Part shown: positions 1 through 10,631 of the stretch, in pieces | Numbering within the stretch: the first letter of the stretch is position 1 | Layout: the number at the start of each line of letters is the position of its first letter | Source: Albifimbria verrucaria | Lineage: Eukaryota > Ascomycota > Sordariomycetes > Hypocreales > Stachybotryaceae | Direction: 5' to 3' | DNA: 64,000 nucleotides | NCBI GenBank assembly: GCA_020081605.1 | Contig: JAHREC010000013.1 | Location: 496,001-560,000 of the forward strand | Program-made: the position numbers and the translations under genes | Notes under the pieces: generated by a model | What the model saw: the letters and a program-made list of their open reading frames with translations, nothing else | What the model was told of the DNA's origin: nothing | Databases searched by the model: none

Positions 1-2952
1 GCCTGGTCAAGTTTAGCGATCATGACAGTGATTATGAAACAGTGCTGGGCGTGCTACAGATCATGATAAAAATGCCGACTTCCATGGTAAGAACAAATGC
101 ACAAACTTAGTACATGAAGGTTCCGAAACTAAGCTACTGTCAAGTATCAAGAACAGCGGATGAAGTAAAGAAATCGACATTGCTCAAATCGTTGCAATTT
201 GAGCAAATTGAGGCTCGACGTGATACTATAAAAAAGCTCATGCCCAAACATGCAAATGGTTGCTCAAAAATGCCGAATACCTAGACTGGATTAATTCAAG
301 AAAACTCCAGGATACCAATGGCCTGTTATGGATTAAAGGAAAGCCTGGAGCTGGGAAGTCAACCTTAATGAAATTCCTTCTCGACACTCACACCAACCAG
401 AATATGATAGTGGTTTATTTCTTCTTCAATGCGCGAGGAGGTGACCTAGAGAAGTCCACAATAGGCATGTATCGATCCATACTATTCCAACTACTCGAAC
501 ACCACCCGAAGCCTGAAATTGTTTACAACAATCCTAGATTTTCAAGATCTAACGAAGGCTCGATGGAATGGAGTCTTGAGTCTCTGAAAGAAATGTTTGA
601 ACATGCCGTTCTAGGCATAGGAAATTCGAAATTAATGTGTCTTATTGATGCTTTGGATGAGTGCCATGAGGATCAAATTCGAGATATGATATCTTCCTTT
701 GCATCTTTAGGAGATTTAACGACATCTAGTGGAGTCGTTTTTCAATTCTGTTTTGCGAGTCGACATTACCCGCACATTAGTATCTCAAAAGGACTCGTCA
801 TAGTTCTCGAAAATCAATGGGGCCATTTCGAAGATATCAGAAGCTATGTGGACAGTGAACTCATGATTCAACCGATAGCACTCGCCAAAAGATACGTGTG
901 AGTATTCAGGATAAAGCAGCTGGAGTCTTTATGTGGGTCGTTCTGGTGGTTGGGATTCTCCAGCGACAATACGACAAGGGCCGAACATTTGACCTCGAAA
1001 AAATGCTTCATGATATTCCTAAGGATCTTCATGCTCTATTTCGGGACATTTTGGCTCGAGATAATGATTACGGGCATGATCTTCTACTTTGCATTCAATG
1101 GGTGCTTTTCGCGAGACGACCATTAAAACCAAAGGAATTGTTCTTTGCTATCCTTTCTGGCCAAAGTCAAGCCATTAGCAATCAGGATCCTTCTCAAGTT
1201 ACTGATAATGACGCACTCAGATACATTCTGAGTTGCTCAAAAGGACTTGTTGAAGCTACCAAGTCCTCGTATTCTACCGTACAATTCATTCACGAGTCGA
1301 TCAGAGACTTTCTGCTCAAAGAAGGAGGACTCGAGGAGATTTGGCTGGGCAACAAAGAAAATGTTCAGGGAATGAGCCACGACCGACTCAAACAGTGTTG
1401 CGATGAATACATCAAGATGAGCGCTAAAGGGCTCGGAGACCAAGGGACACCTCCACAAACAGCAAAAATCTATGAAGCAACCTATGAATCTTACCCATTT
1501 CTGCAATATGCAATTTCTTATATTCTTTACCATGCTGATGCAGCGGATGGACTTGGCGTTACCCAGGTATACTTCCTCGAAGCATTCAATTTCCAAGACT
1601 GGATGAAATATCATCGCTTCCCATCACCACCCTTGTACCACTATACGCCTCAACCAAGCCCTTTATACATTCTGGCGGGACAGAATATGAGCAACCTTAT
1701 CCGATTTTTTGCAAGAAACAACTCATGTTTCGCGGTAGAGGAGCAACGTCATGGTATACCGATTTTGGCTGGCCTGGCTACCAGAAGCTATGAGGCTGTG
1801 CATGCTCTATTGGAAGTAGAGGCTGAAAAGGAACCGCATATTCCTCTTCTCCGTGATTTGAGCAATAAATACTACCATGAAAATAGACGAAAATCTTTCA
1901 GCTATGGCTTCGATTTTGTCAACTTACCCAAAAACCTGATAACATGTCTGGTGGAATCTGATGAAACCACAATCTTGGCTTTTGTCCTAGCGACAAGCAA
2001 ATACACTGGTGAAGGTGACAAGCTTGACGAGCAAGGCTGGACGCCGCTCCTTCGAGCAGTATCAAAAGGATTTAAAAAGACAATGGATGTATTGCTCAAG
2101 CACGGTGCTCAAATTGAGGCCGTAAACTTCGTAGGCGATACAGCGCTCCTAGTGGCCGTCCGAAAAGGGCATGAGTCTATTGTCAAAATGCTGCTACAAA
2201 TGGGGGCGCATATCGAGGCAACCGACATTTTTGGACGAACTCCATTGTCTATAGCTGTCGAAAAAGCAGAGTGTCTTTCGATCACAAGGATGCTCATGGA
2301 AAATGGCGCAAATCTTGATGTGACTGATCACCATGGCCGAACGCTGCTATTATGGGCTATCCAGAATCCCAAAAATAAGGCTGTGGTCCAACTGCTCCTG
2401 GATAGAGGTGCGCAAATTGATTCTGTCGATAAAGATGGCCGAACGCCGCTATCATGGGCTATCCAGAATCCAGAAAATAAGGCTATGGTCGAACTGCTCC
2501 TGGATAGAGGCGCGCAAATTGATTCTGTCGATAAAGATGGCCGAACACCGCTATCATGGGCTATCCAGAATCCCAAAAACAAGACTATAGTGCAATTGCT
2601 CCTAGATCGAGGTGCAAGAGTCGAGTCCGCTGACAAGGATGGGCGTACGGCACTATCAAGAGCGGCCGGATTGGGCTTCACAGAGATAGCCGAGCTGCTC
2701 CTAGAAAGAGGAGCGCAAATTGAATCAGCTGACAAGAATGGCCGTACACCTTTATCCTGGGCGGCCGGAACTAGCTCAGTGTCAATGATTATCCACTTAC
2801 TCTTAGATAATGGAGCGCAAATTAAATCTGTTGATAAGAGCGGTACTACGCCATTCATTTGGGCTATTCAGAATCCGTATAATGAGGCTATCATGTATCA
2901 GCTTTTGGGTAGAGATGCAAGGCAAGAGGGAGGAGTGAATCTGTTTAGATAA
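1..2952 (+). CDS. NACHT-ankyrin NLR-like receptor, 5' partial, two frame breaks
   Basis: This is a STAND-type receptor of the fungal NLR class, a family linked to non-self recognition and heterokaryon incompatibility. The gene enters from the left: an in-frame segment ends near 86 at a GTAAGA donor and coding resumes near 140. A NACHT domain follows, with Walker A GKPGAGKST (near 340-365) and Walker B LIDALDE (near 645-660), then FIHESIRDFLL (near 1290-1315). From about 2020 to 2920 there are ankyrin repeats, several nearly identical over 102 bp. The frame changes at the A6 run 230-235, where TIKK and the continuation AHAQTCKWLL lie in different frames, and again near 890-905, just before KAAGVFMWVV. 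No intron explains either change. Each fits one missing base, so this is either a decayed gene or a consensus error. The N-terminal effector domain lies outside the window. Confidence 0.8.
2332..2636 (+). repeat. Three near-identical 102-bp ankyrin-coding repeats
   Basis: Units starting near 2332, 2434 and 2536 repeat with a 102-bp (34-codon) period and differ at only a few bases. Each encodes GRTPLSWAIQNP-type and LLLDRGAQIDSVDK-type segments. The following units (2638-2920) belong to the same family but are clearly diverged. High identity restricted to a few adjacent units suggests recent duplication or concerted evolution within the receptor's recognition domain. Confidence 0.85.
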
Positions 2953-3070
2953 GGTTTAGGTTTAGTGAATTTTTATAGGTTCAATATAGAATGTTTTAAG
3001 ATATTTCGATTAATAGGTGTTCATTTCAAAATAGGTTGTATAATATTAAGAATTTTATATATATCAAACA

Positions 3071-3092
3071 AGAATATATATATATATATATA
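3071..3092. repeat. TA dinucleotide microsatellite
   Basis: An uninterrupted run of alternating T and A, inside an AT-rich stretch about 120 bp downstream of the NACHT-ankyrin stop codon. Confidence 0.8.
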
Positions 3093-3495
3093 CTTGTTGA
3101 TGCGGAAATCCTCAAGCTACTCATAAAACGGCAATGCCTGTAGCACGATATAAACAGGATCAGATGGTCGAACTTGAAGATTGAAGAGAAGTTGTTTTAT
3201 AAAAGAGAAGTAAAGCCAACATTCCCATATTAAGATCGAATGATATGCGGATTAGCTGCGGCTCTGGAGTAAGTACAAAGCAGAATAAAGAGCCCAGTCA
3301 TTCCATTCCCAACACATTGTATCAATATAAATTATATTTCATATATCGTATATATATCAATGAAAAATAAAATAAAAAAACAGTATTTATATGATTGTAA
3401 TAACAAAATTAAAATTAAACTCGCTATATCTAAACTTATTTATACCGGAAAATTGATTAAATCTTTTCTAACGGACTTTTTTAATTATTTGCGCA

Positions 3496-3558
3496 GCACG
3501 AGCTGGGGACCATGAGAGCTTCTCGGGATGTAATGAAGATTACCCACATAGACATTGA
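3496..3558 (+). pseudogene. NmrA-like gene fragment (relic)
   Basis: The translation begins ARAGDHESFSGCNEDYP and ends at a stop three residues later. It matches ARAGDHESFPGWNENYP encoded near 9199-9250 in the NmrA-like gene 5.7 kb downstream. The DNA match begins at GCACGAGCTGG and fades after about 60 bases. It is too short to be a gene and reads as the remains of a duplicated copy. Confidence 0.7.
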
Positions 3559-4357
3559 AAACACGTTTCCCAAGAGAAAAGCGAATGTAAATTGAGATGC
3601 CTGTGTACTGAGCTAGTAACGCATTGAGCAACAAAGAGTGACGCCTTCATACAATAAATTTTACTCTTCTTAATGTAGATATCCAATGGCGACACATTCC
3701 TAGCCGATCACTGTACATGGACCATGTTTCCAAAGACATTCATGCTCATCGTGGAGACCAACATTGAGTAGTCTAAGTCACCTATTTAAAGCAAGCATTA
3801 CCGGAGTTATAATGGAATTCCATTTTTAAAAAGATCAGTAAAATATTCGTAATCCATAAAGGCCACGATGCATGGGTATCTTCGTATGTTATCATGATCC
3901 TAGTCTGACAGGCCCTCATAAACCATGCTACTTCTGACTAGTAATATTCCTTAAACGTTCGCCAGCAGCTTAAGCGATTGCGCAGCTTAGCCAATAGGAT
4001 TACATCCTGTAAGAACTGACGGTAAGTTGACCCGACCATCCGATAGCCGATCACGAGGATTCAATAGTTGCTGTGAATTGAACACAAAGAATACGACTTC
4101 CGAAAACTCCGTGTCTGTGGCTGAGCTTGATTCTCTCGGGCTCAATGGGCGGTGTGCCGGCTGTTTCGTAAGAGACAGATCCCATTTGAGATCATACGAG
4201 GTTCCTGGAAACTCTTGCCTTAGCTAGTGGAGTCAATAAATCTTTGGAACTCATAGCTATAAATACTGGAACATGTCCCTTATCCTTCAGTAATGCACCA
4301 AGCTTCAAATACCCTTATATATTAGCTACTTCCTCGGTTCAATATCATACCGATATC

Positions 4358-5303
4358 ATGGTCCGAATCAACACGTTTGCTGCTGGCTTGTCAGCTCTCT
4401 ATGCTGTCCAAGCCAATCCAGTGCCTGTTCAAGATCCAGGCGCTGGTGGTTTGGTTTACGACCCTGAGGTGAAGAAGTTTTTGGACCTGACTCCATCATC
4501 CCTGAGACAATTATCGTGGACGACAAATCGGGGAGTTTAGGAGTTCATCTGTTGAACACCCATTCACAACTCCTTTTATACCAAGCGGCATTCATGCACC
4601 TAAGCTCAGCAAGCGTTGGTTTTCTGGCCCGGACGACCGAGTCCTGCAAGAAGATACAACGTATCCCTACAGTGCAGTCGGCAAGCTGCTCAGGGGCGAT
4701 GGAAGCTCATGCTCAGCGGCTATGGTCGGCCCCCGCCATATCTTAACTGCCCGCCATTGCGGTGCAGCCACGAATTTGTCATTCCTTTTTGCTCCTGATT
4801 TCGATAACGGGCCACGCTTTGGTATAACGCCAGTTGTCGCCAAGCTGTACGCTGAGTTTGGGGGCGACGGTCCCTGCGAGACAAACAAAGATTTCGCCAT
4901 CATGATCTTGCAGGACAGGTTCGGTGACGAGGTCGGTTGGTTCGGAACCCAGTGGCCTGACCCGGCCAAGTTCGGCCAGCCCATCTTTGAGCATATGGGC
5001 TATCCATCAGACCTTTACAACGGTTTCCGTCCAGTGCATCAGGCCAACACGACCATCAACCCTGCTACATCTCTCGAGTGCGATATATCTGGTCCTATTT
5101 ATTCCGATAACGACAACTGGGGTGGCCAGTCTGGTGGCCCTCTTTGGGAAAACGAGCATACCGACGGGCCTTATATCTGGGGTACGCTTGCCCTTGGTGT
5201 TATGTATAACAATGATGAGCATCACATAGATAACTTTTCTGGCTGGGCATCTGGTAATCTGATGGTTGATACCCTTATCAAAGCACTGAAGGAGTATCCT
5301 TGA
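4358..5303 (+). CDS. Secreted trypsin-like serine protease (S1 fold), two frame breaks
   Basis: This is a predicted extracellular serine endopeptidase. The ATG at 4358 starts a signal peptide (MVRINTFAAGLSALYAVQA, then a proline-rich pro-region). The catalytic triad is visible in the largest frame: His in TARHC (near 4755), Asp in NKDFAIM (near 4890) and Ser in GGQSGGPLW (near 5125). The short pro-region and GPDDRVLQ resemble glutamyl-endopeptidase-like S1 proteins. The frame changes once around 4495-4515 and again around 4535-4555, with coherent protein on each side; no convincing intron bridges either, and each fits one missing base. The catalytic domain from about 4555 to the stop is uninterrupted. 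If the breaks are real, the secreted enzyme would not be made. Confidence 0.8.
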
Positions 5304-6520
5304 AAGTCTTTTGTGAGGATTCGTGGGATATGGTTTTGGGTGTGTATAGATCTAATTATATATCCAACCCCTTCATTAAATTTGCCTTTTGCCTTAGATC
5401 CTATTTATTCTGCATTTAAGACTAGACGTGAAGCGAAAGCAACTTCATTATACATAAAAGAAAATCCTCAAATTTGGCTAGTTGCTTACTTAAGTTGATG
5501 GCTTCTAATGCGAGAGTGGTAAGTTTCAGAACGGTTGCAAGTCTCCTACCTTGATCAATGGAATATGAGACCAAAATTCTCAAGCAAAATAATTAATAAT
5601 GAATATGTTGAGATAAGAGAACTCCGGCCTTATGTAGATTCGATGAGAAGAACTAATCCATCACAGCGCGCAAAAACCCATGGGATATTGCACCTTGGGG
5701 AAAAAGAAGATCAAATACAAACAGTCCACTGAATAAATATTAATATTTAGTTTGCCAGTCTAATTCATCCATACCCTATACTTGGCCATGGCTGAGGATT
5801 TTCAAGTGATATATTTGTTCCTTGACAAACGACAATTCTCTGTAACTTTACTTCATGTATTCATCTGGTCTCGGCCTTGAGGTGTTCTAGGTTTGTTATG
5901 TCTAACTTTTGAACCCGGAAAGAAAGCTAATTCAATGTTTTTGACGGTAATTTACAAGCTGCGGCAAAGTTGGAGACTGTTCCATCTTGTAGACATGGGA
6001 AGTGAAGTATCCAAACCTTCGTATGTTGCCGCCATCCCTAGAGTAGGTGACCACCCTAACTGCGGCCATCTTCGCATTCACCCATGTACCGACGATGGCA
6101 GAGGCGGTTCCAATACATTGTTTTGCCCTTCTCCGGTCAGCTTGGCCTAAGGCGTCTCTTCGCCAATTATTTTCATCTACAAAACTGACCACATCTAGTC
6201 CCTTAGTGCTTCAAGATGTCGTATCATGACTCTCATATATGCATCTTTTGATATGAACGATCCTACTTGATCCTACCCGCGATCGGCCGTGCTGAAATTA
6301 AAGTCTAGAATGAAACGCTTGTCTTTCCAGGTTGACTTTGTGGACGAGCTAGGCGCCGTTCCTTGGAAGAACCAATCGGACGGTGATAAATAGGCCGAAC
6401 ACCACCCGTTGTGGATCACTGTCTAGTTCATATGAAGAAATATCAACCGAAGTTCATGCGCTTTTGGTCGCAAATGTTCCGTTGCAGTTACAGCATCATT
6501 GTGCAAGGAGAACGATTACC
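5304..6520. other. Spacer carrying a relic of the downstream GPI-type gene
   Basis: This is the spacer between the protease and the Zn2Cys6 regulator. About 6028-6235 is a decayed copy of the 5' end of the gene at 10632, listed separately. The remainder contains only small open frames with no recognisable domain. The regulator's promoter and 5' leader should lie in about 6236-6520. Confidence 0.55.
6028..6235 (+). pseudogene. Relic of the 10632-11372 gene (5' portion)
   Basis: The translation around 6085-6180 contains AVPIHCFALLRSAWPKASLRQ. This parallels VVPTQLFSLPRSAWPETSFRQ at the start of the gene at 10632. DNA similarity also extends upstream of the aligned ATG into a hydrophobic, signal-peptide-like stretch (AAIFAFTHVPT against AILTFICVAIM). 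It stops about 90 bases after RSAWP. The copy is truncated and diverged. Confidence 0.7.
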
Positions 6521-8320
6521 ATGGCTGGCCGGGATCAACACTTACCAGCCGCGAGCCCAACCAGGGTCGGGCGAGCTTGTGATGTTTGTCGCAAGAGAAA
6601 GGTCAAGGTATATGCCGTTTATATCAGATTCGGCTGTCCCATTTTGTGACTAATATTACGGCAGTGTCATCGCGTTGTTGGTTCTGAAACTTGTGAGAAT
6701 TGCCAGACCCTTGGTATCCGCTGTACCCAAAGCTTTCCAGTCCGGAAGAGAGGTAGGCCTAATAGGTTTGTTCCCTTTGCGACAAAAGATGGTTTGACTG
6801 TCCCACTGATATTCTTTGAGATATGCTCCAAGCGACGCTTCTAACCTGCTACTCATTCCGCCTCGTTCGACAACGCGGAGTCCATCACCTCCTATACACC
6901 CGTCTAGTCCGACAACTCACTTGCTATCGAGTGCGCACTCTTCGGAAGTATCTGAGATTCTCCCTTTGTTAGGGTCTGCGACAGTAATAAAGCAGCTTCT
7001 CGATGACTGGTTCCAATTCATCCACCCATTGATACCTTTGCTGCATAGGCGACGGTTTCTATCGCGAGTACACCAGGGTGAAGCAGGCCATGACCCAATT
7101 TTTCTCGGCCTCGTTCTCTCGGTTTGTGCTGTGGCCGTAGCAACACTACATCCTGGGGGCTCTTCTGGCTGCAGAAATATTACAGCCTCATGTTGCATTC
7201 AGCTCATACAGCAACACAACCTGCTTGCAACCGACAAGTGTAATATTGACTGGTGTATCGCGAATTATAATGTCGCATGGGCTTTGTTGACTGAAAGGCA
7301 CAATTGTTCAGACTTTCGACTGTTTCATGCAATCAAGGATTCTATGGCAGGGGTTCAGTGGCTTTTATTTCAAAATCCTCAGGACATGTGCATTCACGAT
7401 ACGGAAATGTCCAAAAGGCTATACGCTCTGCTGACAGCTCTAGATCTGTAAGCACACCATGTTTCAGAAGACCCATCATAGTGTGCTAACAGCGCTTGCA
7501 AGTGGCGCAGACACCAATTTAAAATCACATTTCAACCTCCTTCCACCCAATGAACCATTCTCCAGATTTCTTCCTCGCTCTATCGCCGATAAGGAGCTTG
7601 ATGCAGGCTTAGAAATCTCCATAGAGATACAAGCAAAAGCAGAGGATGAGCTAGACTATGTTGCTGGATTTAATGCATATGTCCAAGTCTTCTTTACTTG
7701 GTCGCTTACAAGAGAGAATAGAAAACACAAGCCTCGTCACGAAATATTGGACCAAGCTCTGAACCATGTCCAGGGTGTTTTAGATGACCTTCCTCCTGCA
7801 TTACGTTGGAGAGGTGGTTTGTCTCGTGACCCACGGACTACTCCTGGGCACGAGATACAAATGGTTAATATTCTGATCAGCAGTCTCTACATCAAGTCAA
7901 ACCTTCTCCAACATTTTGCGTCCTCAACGTTGCCGCATTTGACGCACCAGACCATTACTAGGTAAGCAAACCCCATATACTAGATCTCACCCTATATGTT
8001 TGAGCTCTGCTTCTCTGCACAAGATATCACGTATAGCCCAGTTGTCTTGATATAACCACCACAACTGGACTTGAATATTTGAAGAGAAGCTAATTTTTTT
8101 CGTTTGTAGTGACCTCGTTGAGATATTGCAACATTTTCCAGGAAATGCACTCAAGGTGAACCGTGACCGTATCGTCAAGATGACGAGAGACATAGGCGCG
8201 GCTTATGTGGCTGAGTTGAGAAGCGCTCCCGAAGGAGATACACAGGACCAGTCCCTGGCGCGGTTGCTTCATCATCTCGAGATGTTGGAGCAGGGCTCAT
8301 TTGGTGACACGGAGCTATGA
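6521..8320 (+). CDS. Zn2Cys6 fungal transcription factor
   Basis: This is a GAL4-type binuclear zinc cluster regulator of about 494 residues in five exons: 6521-6607, 6665-6765, 6821-7447, 7503-7961 and 8110-8320. The zinc cluster is CDVCRKRKVKC across the first intron, then CENC and GIRC, giving C-x2-C-x6-C-x8-C-x2-C-x6-C. A basic KRKRGRPNR-like segment follows, also split by an intron. The central part (VIKQLLDDWFQFIHPLIPLL) matches the start of the fungal-specific regulatory domain. Introns have GTATAT/GTTTGT/GTAAGC donors and CTAAT/CTAAC branch points, and the spliced frame stays open throughout. The ATG at 6521 lies just before the cluster. The target is unknown; the gene lies upstream of the NmrA-like gene and about 4-5 kb from the SDR/PKS group, on the far side from the PKS. 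Confidence 0.85.
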
Positions 8321-8881
8321 TGAGGTGATGGAGGAAGATTAGAATAGAAGTAGATAAGCAGCGTCTGATATATGATTCAACAATTGACTTACAGAACTGC
8401 ATCTGGCATCATATTTAGTCCCTAATCGGGCAGTAAATAGCAGAACGTGCCCCAGCGAGACTTACATAGTATGGGAGGCCGGGAATAATACGAGCTCCAT
8501 AGTGTGGGTTGCCAAATGGCCGTGAAATAGGCCGAAAACTCGCCGCCATAGTGTAGCATAGCCATCCAAGTAGGTGGAGAACCCAAACTCATTACACTTG
8601 TTAAGCTTCTAATCGGGAGTCTACCCAACTCGCTTCGGCAAACCATAATGGCCGAATTTACACCGTCAAGAATTTCTCTCATACAATTGCCGTCCTTGCA
8701 CAAAGATCTATTTGTCATCTGAACCCGGAGTAATGAAAGCAATTTAAAGATATAAAGGTGGAAGCAAGCAGCCCAAAATACCATTTACCTCAACCAAATT
8801 CAGGACATCTTCTTTCTTAGGATTACCTTGAAATATTCACACTCTATCTTTCCCCACTCTCACACCCACTCACCGAGCACC
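8321..8881. other. Spacer, promoter of the NmrA-like gene
   Basis: No gene is recognised. The last ~60 bases before 8882 are pyrimidine-rich with CACTCT/CACCCACT motifs, a common form of fungal 5' leader. Confidence 0.5.
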
Positions 8882-9775
8882 ATGGCGAAATCAATCCTTG
8901 TCATCGGTGGCACCGGCAAACAGGGAGGAGCAGTGGCTTCGGAACTTCTACGCCGTGGTCACTAAGTTTCTGTCCTGACGCGAGATGCCTCACATCAGGC
9001 TGCTCAAAAATTATCCGCTCTTGGTGCCGTAATCCAAACAGGAAATCTAGATGATATCGATGGTTTAGTGTCCATGATGCAGGCTGTGGACGGTGTGTTC
9101 TTGAACTTACCGCCGCTGGGTGACGAGGTTCTTTATGGAACCAACGCGATTGAGGCTGCGAAGAAGGCTGGCGTGGGTCACCTGGTATACTCAAGCGTGG
9201 CACGAGCTGGAGACCATGAGAGCTTCCCAGGATGGAATGAAAACTACCCACTGCGTAACTATTGGATCAACAAAGCCCTAATTCAGGACTCAGTTCGCAG
9301 TTCTGGTTTGGAAAAATGGACCATTCTGCAGCCGGCATTCTACATGCAGAACTTTTGCAGGCCCGATTGCGAGTGGATGTTTCCTGGTCTTGCAGAAAAG
9401 AGAGAGCTAGCTGTGGCTTACAACCCCGACACGCGTCTTGACCTGATTTCCTATGTGGATATTGGCAAGTTTGCTGCTGAGGCATTTGAGTCACCTTCAA
9501 AATATACAGGGAAGACGATTGCTTTGGCCACAGAGAGCCTCACTGCCAGTGAGATTGCCAAGGTTCTGTCGAATGAAGAACATGGGGAGGTTCAAGTAAA
9601 ATACCTCACAGATGATGAGGCCCAGGAGCTCGTGCGACAAAAGAGACCAGCAATTTTAAGCCAGCTCTGGAACAAGAATGTCGGCTATTCAGTGGACTTG
9701 GAGAAGCTTAAACCATACAATGTATCGTGTATGTCGTTCGCGGAGCTGATTAGTCGAGGAGAGTTGGGATGGTAG
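8882..9775 (+). CDS. NmrA-like NAD(P)-binding protein with an in-frame stop
   Basis: This is an NmrA/atypical short-chain reductase family protein (Rossmann fold), related to redox-sensing regulators and isoflavone-reductase-like enzymes. The ATG at 8882 is followed at once by the dinucleotide-binding motif VIGGTGKQGG. After SELLRRGH a TAA at 8963-8965 (codon 28) interrupts the frame, and the same frame then continues with VSVLTRD and stays open to the stop at 9773-9775, about 297 codons in all. Unlike most breaks in this window this is a base substitution, not a length change. A glutamine codon (CAA) would fit the family at this position, so C to T is likely. Translation from an inner ATG such as 9068 would lose the cofactor motif. 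It is either a young pseudogene or a base-call error. Confidence 0.75.
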
Positions 9776-10631
9776 TCTCTGGCACAGCATTTCTGTTGTA
9801 AATACTCATTGAGATCGTCCATTTAGGGACTATAACCGAAATGAGATAACCTGTTCTCGAAAGCATGGCTCATGTCAGACATGTTTAGTAGAACTAGCAG
9901 CCGTTTTTCTTAAGTAGGGTCCGGACGCCCTAGGGTATTGACTCACGGCTTGCGACTATCACGCGAGACACATTAAGTTATAGCAAGTATCTGGCTTTCG
10001 AGATGACCAAGTAATTCATTTTAGGTCTCAGAAATAGACAGAATATTGCGTTAAAAGTGTATTCGGTGCACCTTTCTTAGCTTAGTAGTATTCACAAGAG
10101 TTTGGAAAACATGGGCTTTATCATGTGTTTGATCAGAGTCTCGACGCGATGAATATACTCTCAATGGACCTCCGTTCCTAGGGGTTAGAGATAATAAAAT
10201 GCACAAGCATAGAAGAGACAAAACATAAGATTCTCTTGATAATCATAAATGAAAATCTAGCCCATGGTCTCCCAACAGGGCTTAAGTGTCTTTCTAAACT
10301 GTTCAAAGCTTGAAACATCCGTACTTTCAGCCTCAAAGGAAATATAATGTATGTATTTGATGGCCATTAACAAGAGCGGCAAAATTCTCAAATCTGATTC
10401 CTCTTGCCTATAAAAGAAGTAATCAAACTCCCTGTCTCGTCAATATCCCTGCAATTGGTAGACACGCTGAGCTTGGATGACCTTAGCGAGGATAACTTCA
10501 TGCGTGATTGGATGTCTTACTGTCCGACTAATATTACTTAAGGCCCTGCCATCCCATCGGGGTGGCTGGGACTGACAGTCGTCCGGTTTGTACCAACTAA
10601 CGCCATCCTCACGTTCATTTGTGTCGCAATA
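9776..10631. other. Spacer with no recognised gene
   Basis: No domain-bearing open frame is seen. From about 10545, the sequence resembles the relic at 6028 and reads, in the frame of the next gene, as a hydrophobic stretch (NAILTFICVAIM). The downstream gene's signal peptide may therefore begin upstream of its first ATG. Confidence 0.5.

Larger units (their letters stand above)
2953..4357. other. AT-rich spacer with a gene relic
   Basis: This is the spacer between the NACHT-ankyrin gene and the protease gene. About 2960-3480 is strongly AT-rich, with a (TA)n tract around 3071-3092 and A-rich stretches near 3361-3385. A short relic of the downstream NmrA gene sits at 3496-3558 and is listed separately. 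Small open frames here (for example 4027-4227) show no recognisable domain. The last ~100 bases before 4358 contain TATA-like sequence and probably form the protease promoter. Confidence 0.6.

Noticed and set aside
898..909. GTGAGTATTCAG, which resembles a complete intron
   Set aside because: Twelve bases is too short to splice and a multiple of three would not repair the frame change seen there.
2328..2858. A 176-codon open frame antisense to the ankyrin repeats
   Set aside because: It is a repetitive mirror of the ankyrin-coding strand with no family features.
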